Source: Flavobacterium gilvum
GTDB taxonomy: Bacteria > Bacteroidota > Bacteroidia > Flavobacteriales > Flavobacteriaceae
Assembly (NCBI RefSeq): GCF_001761465.1
Contig: NZ_CP017479.1
Coordinates: forward strand, 2,604,001 to 2,668,000
Direction: 5' to 3'
Length of the DNA: 64,000 nt
Positions 29,101 to 37,637 of the stretch are shown here, piece by piece (within the stretch, counting starts at the first letter, position 1; each line of letters begins with the position of its first letter). The position numbers were made by a program, and so were the translations under genes. The notes below the pieces were generated by a model. That model worked only from the letters and a program-made list of their open reading frames with translations, was not told the DNA's origin and ran no database searches.

Positions 29101-30569
29101 TAACCGTTAATCCTGTGACACAAACCATTACTTTTGACGCGATACCTACAAAAGCAATCAGTGATCCTGCATTTGATTTGACGGCTACGACTTCATCAAA
29201 TTTACCGGTTAGTTATATTAGTTCCAATACTGATGTGGCTACCATTAGTGGAAGCACTGTAACAATCGTAGGGAAAGGTACCGCAATTATTGAAGCTTTT
29301 CAAGAAGGAAATAGTATTTATGATGTTGCCACAGTGGTAGAACAAATACTAAGGGTTAATACAGAACCAACTGTATTAATTTCTTCGCCATTGGCAAATG
29401 CAAGCTATGACGCACTTGCAAATATCACAATCATTGCAGATGCTACAGATGTTGACGGTTCAGTAAGGAAAGTAGAATTCTTCCAAGGAGTAACTAAATT
29501 GGGAGAAGCCACTGCAGCTCCTTACAGCTTTGATTGGAATGAAGTAGCTGCTGGTTCTTATGATTTAACAGCAAAAGCTACCGATAATGATGGCGCAGTA
29601 ACCACTTCTGAAATTGTGAATGTTACCGTAAATGCTTTGCCTGTAGTATCAGTTACTTCGCCTTTAGCAAATGGAAGTTATAATACCGCTGAAACTATTA
29701 CAATTACTGCTGAAGCAGCAGATACTGACGGTAGCGTGAGCAAAGTTGAATTCTTCAATGGGGCAACTAAGTTGGGTGAGGATTCAATTGCGCCGTACAG
29801 CTTTGATTGGAATAACGTTGCTTCAGATTGGTATGCATTAACCGCAAAAGTTACCGATAATAATGGTGCTGTAGCAACTTCTACAGTTGTTTCTATAAAT
29901 GTAGTTTGTCCAACCGTACAGTTATCCATTCCGGATGTGTATGCAATGAATCCTGCCATTGATGATGTAAATACCATTTACCTAGGATACGGTCCTACAT
30001 CGCTTACTCTTAATTCATTGGTACAAGACGATCAAGATTACACTTATACTTGGAGCACTGGGGCACATACGCCATCGATTTCAGTTTCAGAGGCGGGTAC
30101 CTATACTGTTACGGCTTCGTATGCGGGAGGATGTCAATCTACGTCTTCCATTACTATCAATACGCTTGATGTAAGATGTGGTATGAACAATGACAAAGTG
30201 ATGATTTGCCATAATAATAATGTTATTTGTGTGGCACAATCTGCAGTTCAAAATCATTTGAATCATGGAGATAACCTTGGTTCTTGCAATGGTACGGCAA
30301 AAATGGCAACTAAAGAGGAAGCAACAAATTCTTCCAATTTTACTGTCTATCCGAATCCTGTACAGGACAACTTTAGTGTTAGCATAGCATCAAAGCTAGA
30401 CCCGAATGCAACAATCGGTATCTACAATATACTTGGTAACAAGATTCGTCAGGTTCGCTTTACTGCTGTACCTCAAAATGTTATCGTTGGTGATTTGCCT
30501 TCCGGAAACTATATTATCGTTGTTCAGAATGGTGTCGAGACTTTTAGGAGTACGATTGTCAAACAATAA
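23175..30569 (+). CDS. Giant PL8-type polysaccharide lyase with triplicated module and T9SS signal
   Basis: 2464 residues; signal peptide ends AFA. Three tandem modules of about 360 residues (25-380, 380-745, 745-1110) each begin YYTAS..ATLAG and contain WNG, GIYLGG, LDLAGYNLEVSSIQGG; they look like beta-helix or surface-binding repeats. The catalytic part (about 1130-1890) has the PL8 chondroitin/hyaluronan/xanthan-lyase pattern: N1285, KPDGSGFHHQMAYPAYAY with H1336-H1337 and Y1344/Y1346, SGRRP, NRYGRYQSYGA, YYPGTT. Two Big_2-like domains, two Ig-like domains and a Cys-containing MICHNNN module follow. Residues 2387-2464 are a type A sorting domain (VYPNPVQDNFSV, GNYIIVV). It should be exported and cleave an uronate-containing polymer by beta-elimination; the substrate is not determined. 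Confidence 0.85.
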   Translation: MKKKLRIFFVLLLFCSFMPHAFAANYYTASANATLAGNSGAVNANWTTNPDGTTNLGTVVITGADNLIILSGGTATITAAMSISALTINEGGAIIHNVGAFNIYGLLTWNGRIKSGGTFFNVNGDIVGTTAIHDAGSPKGIYLGGSNKTINLTQASGVVNTSLTGLLLVTSHALAGNCKWQDALNYNTTATLDLAGYNLEVSSIQGGVAGSRMIKGNSASNLTVGTTRASTIVFDPSAKILNTFSINNLLWPGASAVTIGTDLTVNSLLDFGVPTVASTRTLQVNGNFALGDNGTLHVQAKGTTAGNYDLLSVTGTVSLGAATTLKVDYVNFTPSAGSQFNFATSTGLSGTFSNLVLPTSYTGTLTYPSNTVRLTATVPPVNAYYTASPDATLAGNGTGSNNWTTNPDGTTGLTSITIGAGDNLVILDGGAVAVTATTSANDITINQGGTLNHLSGANCDLNIGGTLTWNGTIKTTNGGFFNANGNVTGTTAVHDGNSTRGIYLGGTNKTISLIQSSGVVNTSLNGLQLVTNHALAGNCKWHDALNYNANATLDLAGYNLEVSSIQGGTTSRLIKGNTISNLTIGSTVDSTIFFDPTAKTLNSFSINNLLWPGTSAVTIGTDLTVNSLLDFGVPTTTSMRILQVNGNFALASNGTMHVRAGGMTAGTDYDQLNVAGNISIGTGTALKVDSVNSFVPIKGSQFNFAASSGSITGTFASLQPSIAYAGTLTYPNSKGVTLTTTTGTYYTASPNATLAGNSGAVNANWTLNPDGITNLGTVAITGADNLVILSGGTATITAAMNIVALTINQGGAIIHNAGAFNIYGLLTWNGSIKSGGTFFNVNGDIIGTTAIHDAGSPKGIYLGGTNKTINLTQAAGVVNTNFNGFQLVTNHALAGNCKWHDALYYNTSATLDLAGYNLEVSSIQGGVAGSRMIKGNASSNLTIGTTRASTIAFDPSGKILNSFIINNGLWPGTSGVTIGTDLTVNSLLDFGVPTAINTRTLQVNGNFSLGDNGTLYVQAKGATAGSYDLLSVTGNITIGSSTTFKFNPISTYSYPTAQIAFVKSTAGTLTGSFATVVPRVNFTGILTYPSNSVVCELAGPQLPPPPPACSLPDLNPDIPLEASTPEIDAQINTIIQRFSDSYLGTTAPTAEALATAVNSYNALGITAIGNSISASGTPLTSYSQMGFLRTFAQQLKFNPDDTDTYTKALNAVWLVSERFCDNQIAVDLNQYDYQAFANNAILIPSIKDNFYVKSLFENVLYKHHNFDYLWGTTYDYGINIDHIGNTVWTNMCYVKWIDSADERYRYMKGFKRFMERFMSHTSGTSDGIKPDGSGFHHQMAYPAYAYDFNSSCDIVYYLRETSFQVSSEAYLRYRDAFMAQAMFHSENLLHSLSMSGRRPDALYMAVSRNAFRNLAIAGGSIMGTGASDPVLATYHNRIWGSDESLENSTIASFNEGYFQFNHSMAGVYRKDNWIAVCKGFSNNMFGTEAYSGQNRYGRYQSYGAVDIIYPGDSPTGNGFDLATWNWNYYPGTTVIRLPWDKLAAEMGRLDEIQQKRFVGSLSFENKNSNFLKAIHGTYGMFAMDFQEATGKGFSGTIFPENHNPSFVFKKSVFTFDNMLICLGSGIGNNDATNTTLTTLYQRKTTAVGKDVVNVDGNLLQEGTYDNNYSGSGNHWIVDNYGTGFYVFTGSGDVKLTRVDQQVPQHSQNTPTNVSANPVGNYAIGYIDHGTAPTNKGYEYVCMPKSSASDMTIFSSQIDAGNKPYTVHRKDEMAHIVEYKPTATSNSIFGYAFFSALSGINNTGQLTGADYPCLVMSQYDAAQKNLKLAVNNPDLGFVLRANNPSITRIINITIKGTNWQISQPNANASITGTANGETTIQFTTVDGLPVEIVLSRILTPQTITFEALPAKTTNDAAFDLTATASSGLPVSYTSSNSEVATVSGSTVTIVGKGTSTITAKQDGDDIYGAAEAVEQTLTVNPVTQTITFDAIPTKAISDPAFDLTATTSSNLPVSYISSNTDVATISGSTVTIVGKGTAIIEAFQEGNSIYDVATVVEQILRVNTEPTVLISSPLANASYDALANITIIADATDVDGSVRKVEFFQGVTKLGEATAAPYSFDWNEVAAGSYDLTAKATDNDGAVTTSEIVNVTVNALPVVSVTSPLANGSYNTAETITITAEAADTDGSVSKVEFFNGATKLGEDSIAPYSFDWNNVASDWYALTAKVTDNNGAVATSTVVSINVVCPTVQLSIPDVYAMNPAIDDVNTIYLGYGPTSLTLNSLVQDDQDYTYTWSTGAHTPSISVSEAGTYTVTASYAGGCQSTSSITINTLDVRCGMNNDKVMICHNNNVICVAQSAVQNHLNHGDNLGSCNGTAKMATKEEATNSSNFTVYPNPVQDNFSVSIASKLDPNATIGIYNILGNKIRQVRFTAVPQNVIVGDLPSGNYIIVVQNGVETFRSTIVKQ
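23250..26450 (+). repeat. Three tandem 1.07-kb coding repeats
   Basis: Units begin near 23250, 24322 and 25403. Units 1 and 3 are closest, with long near-identical DNA blocks including silent positions; unit 2 is more diverged. This indicates recent duplication or gene conversion and allows copy-number change by recombination. Confidence 0.85.
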
Positions 30570-30590
30570 TTAATTACAATGTTTTAAGTA

Positions 30591-30639
30591 TATTCCCAAT
30601 CAAAATTGTTTTTTAAATTTTGATTGGGAATTTTTTTTT
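30591..30639 (+). terminator. Intrinsic terminator after the PL8 gene
   Basis: 15-bp perfect stem TTCCCAATCAAAATT / AATTTTGATTGGGAA followed by nine T. Confidence 0.85.
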
Positions 30640-30802
30640 AACCCAGATCCGCATTAGACTCCCCAAAGAGATCTAAAATAATGGTGTGTTTTTTGTCCAA
30701 GCCATTCAGTAACTCTTTATAGGGATTTTGCCCCAAGTAAGGAGTCTTTTTAGTTGATCTATCCATTCCATAAGTCGATATTTCAAATAAAAAAGCACTC
30801 AT
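30638..30802 (-). CDS. Unrecognised 54-residue open frame
   Basis: ATG at 30800-30802 and stop at 30638-30640, in the gap between the PL8 terminator and the GH2 gene. The product (MSAFLFEISTYGMD..., TPYLGQNPYKELL, HTIILDLFGES) has a protein-like composition but no family I recognise. The stop overlaps the terminator T-run. It may be a gene fragment. The rest of this 365-bp gap shows nothing. Confidence 0.2.
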   Translation of the reverse strand: MSAFLFEISTYGMDRSTKKTPYLGQNPYKELLNGLDKKHTIILDLFGESNADLG

Positions 30803-30935
30803 TCCAAATTTATTGCTAATTCAAAATAATAGAAAACCACAAAATTGACCTAAAAGGGACTATTTTGGGGTTTGTTTATGTTGTTTTTGAATGTATGTTG
30901 TCGATAAGTAATAACTTATTTTATTCTGAATGCCT

Positions 30936-33656
30936 CTATTTTATTCTTACAACTGATAAAGCATTGATCACAGGTACACCAGCCAAAGCACTGAATTTAA
31001 TTTCAATCCCTTTGCTATCTCTTACGTCAATGATGTACTTAAAGGGTACTGCCACTGCTTCGCCATATTGTTCTTTCAGATTTAAATTTCGAAGAAAGGG
31101 ATAGCCATTGATATCTACGTTAAAAATTCTTTTCACTGCTTTATCAACGGTTGCATCTGCTGTCAGGTTGTATAATGATTTCTGCATTTGGGCCTCCGAT
31201 AAGAGTTCTGCAAAATAAAGGCTCACTTCATATGTACCATCTGGAACATCAAAACGGTAGGAGCCGGGATCTATTTGTTGCGTTTGATATAAAGGCTCAT
31301 CCTTTGTACAGCTGATTTCACGCTGGGATGCCGGCCGACTGCCTGCACGGTATCTTTTGCCCGAAGTATAACCCCAGCTTCCTCTGCTGTATGGCTGGTC
31401 AACCATCCATGTGCAATGATTCTTTTTATCGTAATAGGAATAATTTGAGCCGGCATTTACATGTATGAAAGGAAACGATTCCGGATGTTTGTTCAACGGA
31501 AAATCCCAAAGTCTGAATTGAATGGTTGCTACATCTTTTATCACATTGCTACCGATTTTACAAACCGCCTCAAGCAGGTTGCTACCATTCGCAAATGGCA
31601 CTTCAAAAACAGCTTTATTATTAACAACTGTTTTTTTACCCAATGACTTTCCTTGCAGAAACAACTCAATTTCCAGTTGATTCGAATAGATGGTTACAGG
31701 CTGTTTACAGAAATCTTCTTCCATGCTGGCAGCACTGCCCTCCCGTTGCTCCCAGCCCTTGGAAGCAATCGATACCATAGGAGATTTTTGTAAATAAGCT
31801 TGGTATAAAAAGTAAGAATCTTTGAGCTCACGGTCTAAGGTTATTAGGCCTTTATTATTTACATGTGGTGTGGCATCCACTCTCGGTTCCGCAAAAAAAT
31901 CGACAAATGCCCATGCAAACGCACCAGCAATATATGGCCGCTCCATTATAGCTTTGAGATAATGCTCGTGATAGGCATTCTGATACTCCATTGAGAAGTC
32001 GAATCGCTCAGGTGCGAAGCTGCGTACCCGAGGGTCGGCGCCTGCACCATATTCTGTGATCATTACTGGCTTGTTTGGGTATTTTTTATGAAATGTATCC
32101 ATGAATTGTTCAAAGTCACTGAGCTTTTCGCCATACCAGCCTTCATAAATATTCCATCCACAGATTTGAGGTAAATCAATCAGGCCAGCATCACGATATC
32201 CTTCGAACCATTCAGCATTCGGAATCATCGTAAAACGGTTTTTGTCTTCTTTGTGCAGTATACTGTCAATTGAAATGGCCAATTTGTTTAAATGTCTCAA
32301 ATTTTCAGGCTTCTTCGGTTTGTTATTGTTCAGCATTTCGTTCATGTAGGCCCAAACAAATACGCTGGGATGATTGTAGTCCCTGCGTACCAACTCTACG
32401 GCCATGTTCAAGCAGTTAGAACGGAAATCATTACTGTTTTCATTGATGTAATTGACAATGGGAATTTCCTCTGTTGCAATGATACCTAAACGGTCGCATG
32501 CTTCCAGTATCGCAGGGTCATGTGGGTAATGGGCTATCCGTAAACAATTGCCTCCCATTTGTTTCAGTAGTTCAATATCATGAACATGTTGTTCGTTGCT
32601 CAAAGCGAAGCCCTGGTGTGAATAATATTGATGACGGTTTACACCAATTAATTTCAGTGGCTTCCCGTTCAGGATAAATCCCTTGTTCGCATCAAATGTA
32701 TACCAGCGTAAGCCAAGTGGATTGGAAATCTGGTCAATAAGATGTCCTTTCGAATCCCTAATTTCTGTCGTGACAGTATACAAATAAGGCGAATCGGGGC
32801 TCCATAAATGGGGATTAGGAATCGAAAATCCATTTTGCTCAGTCTGATATATTTGACCTGGTAAAATTGTAACTGCAGTCGATTTTGTCGTTACCATTTT
32901 GCCGCCAGCATCAGTAATGCGGGTATACTGGAGTATTTTTTGTTTGGCTTTTCCGTCGTTTTTTATTGTAGCACGAAGCCGCACTGTTGCGGTTTGTTCT
33001 GTCACTGTCGGTGTTTCGATGAAAACTCCATTAGAGCCATTATTGAGCAAGTCGAAATGAACGTTATTAGTTGTAATCAGGTAAACATCCCGGTAGAGGC
33101 CTCCCATAAATGAGAAATCAGCATCTAAAGGAGGAATATTCTCATTATGACTATTATCTACCCGCACAGTTATGACATTTTTTGCACCTAATTTTAGAAG
33201 TGAAGTAATTTCGAAACAAAATGAAGTGTATCCGCCTATATGTTTTCCAGCTGAAACACCATTTACAAATAATTCACAAACCTGATTGGCTGCTTCAAAA
33301 TACATGAATACTCGCTGGTTTTGGTAAGAAGAGTCAATAGAAATTTCTTTAAAATACCAGGCACCGCCTCTGTAATAACCATATTTTTCATCTTCACCAT
33401 CTTCGGCATTAAAACAGTGTGGAAGATTTACTTGTTCCCAATCTTCCTTTTCACGAAGTACAGCCTGCAGTTCTGAGGTATTACTTTTATGAAATTTCCA
33501 TCCGGCGTTTAGCGTTTGTATTGACCGGTTGCCTTGAGCAAAAACGGTTACAGAAAAAAAACTGAATATTAGGAATAAGGATAGTCTAATTAAAGATTTC
33601 TCTCGGGAATATGCTGATATGTAATGGTAGAGAAGACTTGTTAATTCTGTTTTCAT
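30936..33656 (-). CDS. GH2 glycoside hydrolase with C-terminal malectin domain, secreted
   Basis: 906 residues. An unusually long basic n-region leads to a hydrophobic signal ending TVFAQ (about residue 41). GH2 sugar-binding (45-200), Ig-like (200-310) and TIM barrel (310-600) domains follow. The acid/base candidate is E440 in WAYMNEM, the nucleophile E535 in ITEYGAG. After a beta domain, residues about 735-905 form a malectin-like carbohydrate-binding domain (FIHVNAGSNYSYYD, YEVSLYFAE, FNVDINGYPF). Beta-galactosidase or a related exo-activity is likely. It stands alone on the minus strand, facing the PL8 gene. Confidence 0.85.
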   Translation of the reverse strand: MKTELTSLLYHYISAYSREKSLIRLSLFLIFSFFSVTVFAQGNRSIQTLNAGWKFHKSNTSELQAVLREKEDWEQVNLPHCFNAEDGEDEKYGYYRGGAWYFKEISIDSSYQNQRVFMYFEAANQVCELFVNGVSAGKHIGGYTSFCFEITSLLKLGAKNVITVRVDNSHNENIPPLDADFSFMGGLYRDVYLITTNNVHFDLLNNGSNGVFIETPTVTEQTATVRLRATIKNDGKAKQKILQYTRITDAGGKMVTTKSTAVTILPGQIYQTEQNGFSIPNPHLWSPDSPYLYTVTTEIRDSKGHLIDQISNPLGLRWYTFDANKGFILNGKPLKLIGVNRHQYYSHQGFALSNEQHVHDIELLKQMGGNCLRIAHYPHDPAILEACDRLGIIATEEIPIVNYINENSNDFRSNCLNMAVELVRRDYNHPSVFVWAYMNEMLNNNKPKKPENLRHLNKLAISIDSILHKEDKNRFTMIPNAEWFEGYRDAGLIDLPQICGWNIYEGWYGEKLSDFEQFMDTFHKKYPNKPVMITEYGAGADPRVRSFAPERFDFSMEYQNAYHEHYLKAIMERPYIAGAFAWAFVDFFAEPRVDATPHVNNKGLITLDRELKDSYFLYQAYLQKSPMVSIASKGWEQREGSAASMEEDFCKQPVTIYSNQLEIELFLQGKSLGKKTVVNNKAVFEVPFANGSNLLEAVCKIGSNVIKDVATIQFRLWDFPLNKHPESFPFIHVNAGSNYSYYDKKNHCTWMVDQPYSRGSWGYTSGKRYRAGSRPASQREISCTKDEPLYQTQQIDPGSYRFDVPDGTYEVSLYFAELLSEAQMQKSLYNLTADATVDKAVKRIFNVDINGYPFLRNLNLKEQYGEAVAVPFKYIIDVRDSKGIEIKFSALAGVPVINALSVVRIK

Positions 33657-34060
33657 AGTATTGTGATTGAACTTAGAATAATGTGCAAAAGTTGTCTAAC
33701 GAGAGAACTATTGGAATTTCATTGGAAATAATTTGTGTTACATTTTCATCGCCTGTTGTTAAATGTACTTTTGTAATATTAAAAAAGAGTTGAGCAAAAA
33801 TAGATATTTTCGACTAAATCTGTTTGCATACAGCTAATTTCTTTAATTGATGATTCGACGATAAAAGACGTTGTAAAGCAGGATGATTGGAGTAGATATG
33901 TTAAGCGATTTAAAAATCAAAACTGCTGGTCTAGCATGGTTTTTTTGCGACTTGGTAAAGTGTAGTTTTTTAGGTAAAGTTTCAGAAGGAATGCTTGGTT
34001 TGTTTATGAGAAAGGAGACTTAAAGATTAAAATGTATTTTTAAGAAAAGTTTGAAAAAAA
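33657..34060. other. 404-bp gap before the GH97 fragment
   Basis: It holds the upstream region of the GH2 gene. Around 33850-33960 a broken + strand frame reads DDWSRYVKRFKNQN and may be an earlier piece of the GH97 relic. Nothing else is seen. Confidence 0.35.
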
Positions 34061-34402
34061 ATGGCTTCCCCTTTCAGTACGCCATGGAGAGTGATTATTA
34101 TTGCTGAGAAGCCAGGACAACTTCTAGAAAACAACGATATTATTTTGAACTTAAATCCACCTTGTGCTATTGAAAATATTTCTTGGATAAAACCAGGCAA
34201 AGTAATGCGCGAAACAACTTTATCGAGAGCTGGCTCTAAGGAACTGATCGATTTTGCCGTAAAAAGACATTTGAAGTATATCCATTTTGATGCGGGTTGG
34301 TATAGTTACGAATATACCTCCGTTTCGGATGCCAGTAAGGTTAATGTAGATCCTAAGCGGAATCCGAAGAATGATGGATCCATTAAAACCAAAAAAACCT
34401 AA
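34061..34402 (+). pseudogene. GH97 fragment
   Basis: 113 codons matching the start of the GH97 catalytic domain: TPWRVIIIAEKPGQLLE, LNLNPPCAIENISWIKPGK, IDFAVKRHLKYIHFDAGWY. GH97 enzymes (alpha-glucosidases and alpha-galactosidases) run to about 650-700 residues with a preceding beta-sandwich and the rest of the barrel; both are missing here. The piece breaks off into KTKKT at a hairpin region. It is a relic of a lost PUL gene. Confidence 0.8.
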
Positions 34403-34676
34403 CTATTTGATTAGTTAGGGCTTACCTTTTGTAGCCCTAACGGTAGAATTCTCGAACCATTTTATGGATGATTTGAAGAAATTAAACAAGGATAGGGAAT
34501 TCTAAATTAAAATAATATTTTTTAAATTTTTATATGGAAAGAGGAGGTCAATTTGACCTTTTTTCCACTTTGTCAATTTAAACTGGAAAGGGATGGTCAG
34601 TTTGAATGGTTTTCCACCTCAATGGATGTCTTTTCTAGGAGTTAACCCATTAAATTGAAATTTACAATTGTGAAAT
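34403..34676. mobile_element. Gap with remnant of an IS21-type terminal region
   Basis: Three copies of a GGTCAATTTGAAC-like motif lie at 34547, 34571 and 34595, exactly 24 bp apart, embedded in TGGAAAG...TTTTCCAC units. Multiple spaced terminal repeats of this kind are typical of IS21-family ends in Bacteroidota. No istA or istB gene is present, so only an end remains. A short inverted repeat (CCTAACTA / TAGTTAGG near 34400) follows the GH97 fragment. Confidence 0.5.
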
Positions 34677-35492
34677 TTATTTATTCTGTTGAAAGAAAGT
34701 ATCAAAAAAAATCAATTGATATTTTATGGCATTTGTCCAATAATCCCAATTATGTCCACCAGGACGTTCAGTATAGTCATGGGGTATGTTTTTTTCGATC
34801 ATTGCTAAATGGAGTCTCTTATTGGCATCATAGAAGAAATCACCTGTGCCACATTCAAAAATTAGTTTTAAATCCGTCGCATTCAATAAATATAGCATAT
34901 TAATTATAGTGTTTTTCTCCCAAATGTCAGGGTTTTGGGAATAACTACCCAATCTTTTGGAAATATCCCAATTGTTTGGAAATGGTCGTATATCCACACC
35001 TCCGCTCAAACTTCCTGCCGCTCCCCAAATGTCTTGATGTTTGAATGCTAAATAAAAGGAACCATGTCCGCCCATACTCTGGCCTGTAATTGCTCTTCCA
35101 CTTTTTTGTGCTACGGTATTGTATTCTTTGTCTATAGTACTAACAAGTTCTTTAGTGATATAGGTTTCATATTGCATTTCCTTGTCAATCGGGCTGTCAA
35201 AGTACCAGCTGGTCTTTCCATCAGGACATACGATGATGATATTGTATTGGTCTGCATAATCTTTGATTTTAGGAATTCTTGTTGCCCAATCTTTGTATGT
35301 ATTGCCAGCACCATGAAGTAAGTATAAAACTGGAAATTTTTTACCTGAGGTTGAGTAACTGTTAGGGGTGATTACTAAATTTGGGATTATCTTTTTCATA
35401 GCTGTACTATTTATTTTGAGCGTATCTACTTGGGAAGCATTCGCTACCATACTATTAGCAATTAGAAAGAATAAAAGTAATTTGGTTCTCAT
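34677..35492 (-). CDS. CE1/esterase-D-like alpha/beta hydrolase, secreted
   Basis: 271 residues with a signal peptide ending VANAS. Alpha/beta-hydrolase fold with VLYLLHGAGN (oxyanion region), nucleophile Ser in GQSMGGHG, Asp in ECGTGDFF and His in GGHNWDYW, so the triad is complete. The arrangement matches CE1 esterases (feruloyl and acetyl esterases) and the S-formylglutathione hydrolase group. With a signal peptide and glycoside hydrolases around it, removal of acyl groups from polysaccharide side chains is the natural reading. The acyl group is unknown. Confidence 0.8.
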   Translation of the reverse strand: MRTKLLLFFLIANSMVANASQVDTLKINSTAMKKIIPNLVITPNSYSTSGKKFPVLYLLHGAGNTYKDWATRIPKIKDYADQYNIIIVCPDGKTSWYFDSPIDKEMQYETYITKELVSTIDKEYNTVAQKSGRAITGQSMGGHGSFYLAFKHQDIWGAAGSLSGGVDIRPFPNNWDISKRLGSYSQNPDIWEKNTIINMLYLLNATDLKLIFECGTGDFFYDANKRLHLAMIEKNIPHDYTERPGGHNWDYWTNAIKYQLIFFDTFFQQNK

Positions 35493-36015
35493 AATCTTTT
35501 AGAATTAAAAATTTACAATAAAATTGATGCTTTTTTTGTTATAATTATATTTTTATGTGGTTTTTCTGATGAATAACATCTTTGTTCCAAGCAAAGATAT
35601 ATCTTTACAAGACATTTATAAAAAGAACTCAATTGGACAAGGTGTGGGTTTGAATCCGATTAATTTGATTTTATAGATTGCTTACCTTCTTTTAAATCCT
35701 GTAAAAAATGCTTCCTAAACAATTTATAGTTTAGAGGTTATAAAATAATTGGAAGAGTTGTTTCATAAATTAAAAAAAAAGAAGAGGGTTTTTATGTTAA
35801 AAGGGATAAATATCCTCATTCGTAATTCTTTATCAAAGTAAATTTGTAATCATTGTTTGAACGACAACTATTTGTGAATAAATTTAACGTTAAAATTAAT
35901 AATTAAAGATAAAAAAAAATAAAAATTTCTCGACTTTTTTTGGGGCAAACTGTCTAGTCCCGAAAAGATGTAAAGGATTAGCAAAAATAAAAAATAGTAG
36001 TTAAGGTTTCATTTG
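35493..36015. other. 523-bp gap, nothing recognised
   Basis: AT-rich sequence upstream of the esterase gene and downstream of the regulator relic. No gene, repeat or clear terminator was found. Confidence 0.5.
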
Positions 36016-37503
36016 CTACTGTTTTTTATTCCTAATATAATTAGTAGGGGTAATGCCGTATGTTTTTTTGAATTCGCGACTAAAATATTGGGGATCATTG
36101 AAACCAACTTGTAAAGAAACAGATGTGACAGAACTTTCTCCTTTTTGGAAAATTTCAACTGCACGTTTCAAACGTTGAGCTCTAATATATTCACTCAAAG
36201 ATTGATTGGTAAGTGCACTAAATTTCTTGTACAAAACAGTTTTACTCATTCCAATTTTTGAAGTGATAAAGCTGAGATCCAAATCTAAATTGGAAATATT
36301 GTTTTCAATAATTTGTTGTAGTTTTTGTAGGAATATTTCGTCTTGTGATGAATCTGCATTGGTTATAATTGGCAGTTTTGATAATTGTTCGCTATATTTT
36401 TTTTGCAATGCAGCTTTTAACGATAAAAGATTGCGAATATTAAGTTGTAAAATTTGATCGCTAAATGGTTTGGTGATATAAGCATCGGCACCATGTTGCA
36501 AACCGTGTATTTGGTGTATTTGGGCAGACTTGGCTGTTAGCATTATTACAGGAATGTGAGAAGTGCGAACATCAGTTTTTAACTTTTTACAAAGTTCCAA
36601 ACCATCCATAATCGGCATCATAACATCACTAATAATCAAATCAGGAAGGGTTTGAATAGCGTTTTCCCAACCTTCCATGCCATTTTTGCTTTCATAAACA
36701 TGATATTGATTTTCTAAAGATTGTTTGATAAATTCTCTTACATCATCGTTATCTTCTACGATTAGAATATGCGCTTTTTTATCTTTATCATCTATAATCG
36801 GGTTTTCGATAAAAACTTCTGCATCATAATCATCAATCTCTTGATAAATTGTTTTTTCGATAGTAGGGATTGGAGAAATATCACTCTCGTTCAAATGATT
36901 TTTACCTAACTGTAATACTACCGTAAAAGTAGTTTTTCCTGCTTCGTTTGCTGTTTCAGGTTTACTTGTAACGCTGATTTTACCTTTATGAAGTTCGACT
37001 AAGCTTTTTGAAAGTGCTAAACCAATACCTGTTCCAATATTTTGCCCAACCTGAAAAAAGTTTTTGAAAATATCATCGATTGTATCAATAGCGATACCTT
37101 TACCGTTATCAGTTACTGTAATTTCCACTTGTTGATCGTTTGAGGCAATTTTCAGACTTATAGAGCCATCATTTTGTGTGAATTTGAAAGCGTTTGACAA
37201 TAAATTAAAAAACACTTTTTCCATTTGGTTTCTATCAAAATAAACCAAAATAGAGGAATCGCTGCTTTCAAAAGTGTACTGAATATTTTTTGCTTCGGCA
37301 ATTGTTTGAAAATGATTAAAAATTTCTTTTAAGGCACTTACAATATCCTCTTGGAAGAAATGAGGATGTAGGTTTCCAGAATCTGCTTTCCTAAAATCTA
37401 ATAATTCATTAACCAATCGATACAAACGCTCAGTATTATTTTTGATGCTGAGTGCATATTTATTAGCTTGTGTATTTTCTGCCGTTAATTGCTTATGGGA
37501 TAT
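36016..37503 (-). pseudogene. Hybrid two-component system regulator, N-terminal half missing
   Basis: The open frame runs from about 37503 to 36016. Retained: end of the histidine-kinase dimerization helix (NNTERLYRLVNELLDFRKADSG), an ATPase domain (NQMEKVFFNLLSNAFKFT, DNGKGI, GTGIGLALSK), a receiver domain (LIVEDNDDVREF, LIISDVMMPIMDG) and an AraC-type HTH (EYIRAQRLKRAVEIF, FNDPQYFSREFKKTYG). The periplasmic beta-propeller sensor, membrane segment and phospho-accepting H-box, normally some 800 or more residues, are absent. A stop at 37504-37506 sits just upstream. HTCS proteins control PULs in response to oligosaccharides; this one cannot sense. The first in-frame start is a TTG at 37425. 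Confidence 0.82.
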
Positions 37504-37622
37504 TTACAGGCACAAAAAAATCAACAAATCCTTCTTATGAGGAAAATATAAATGATTTGATTTCGAAAATGACTTTGGCAGAGAGAGTTTTCAAGGACTC
37601 TCAGGGGGCAGGGATAATATAA
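37503..37622 (+). pseudogene. GH3 N-terminal fragment
   Basis: About 39 codons: NPSYEENINDLISKMTLAERV resembles the start of GH3 beta-glucosidases (a V.DLLSRMTLEEKV pattern), then a stop at 37620. It abuts the broken end of the HTCS gene on the other strand, so one deletion probably removed the 5' half of the HTCS and most of this GH3 gene or what lay between them. Confidence 0.55.
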
Positions 37623-37637
37623 TCGAGTTATAAAAAA

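Noticed and set aside
37490..37503. ISH codons at the broken HTCS end taken as the histidine-kinase H-box
   Set aside because: Only three residues match, an in-frame stop precedes them, and the rest of the H-box (EFRTPL) is missing; chance is likely.
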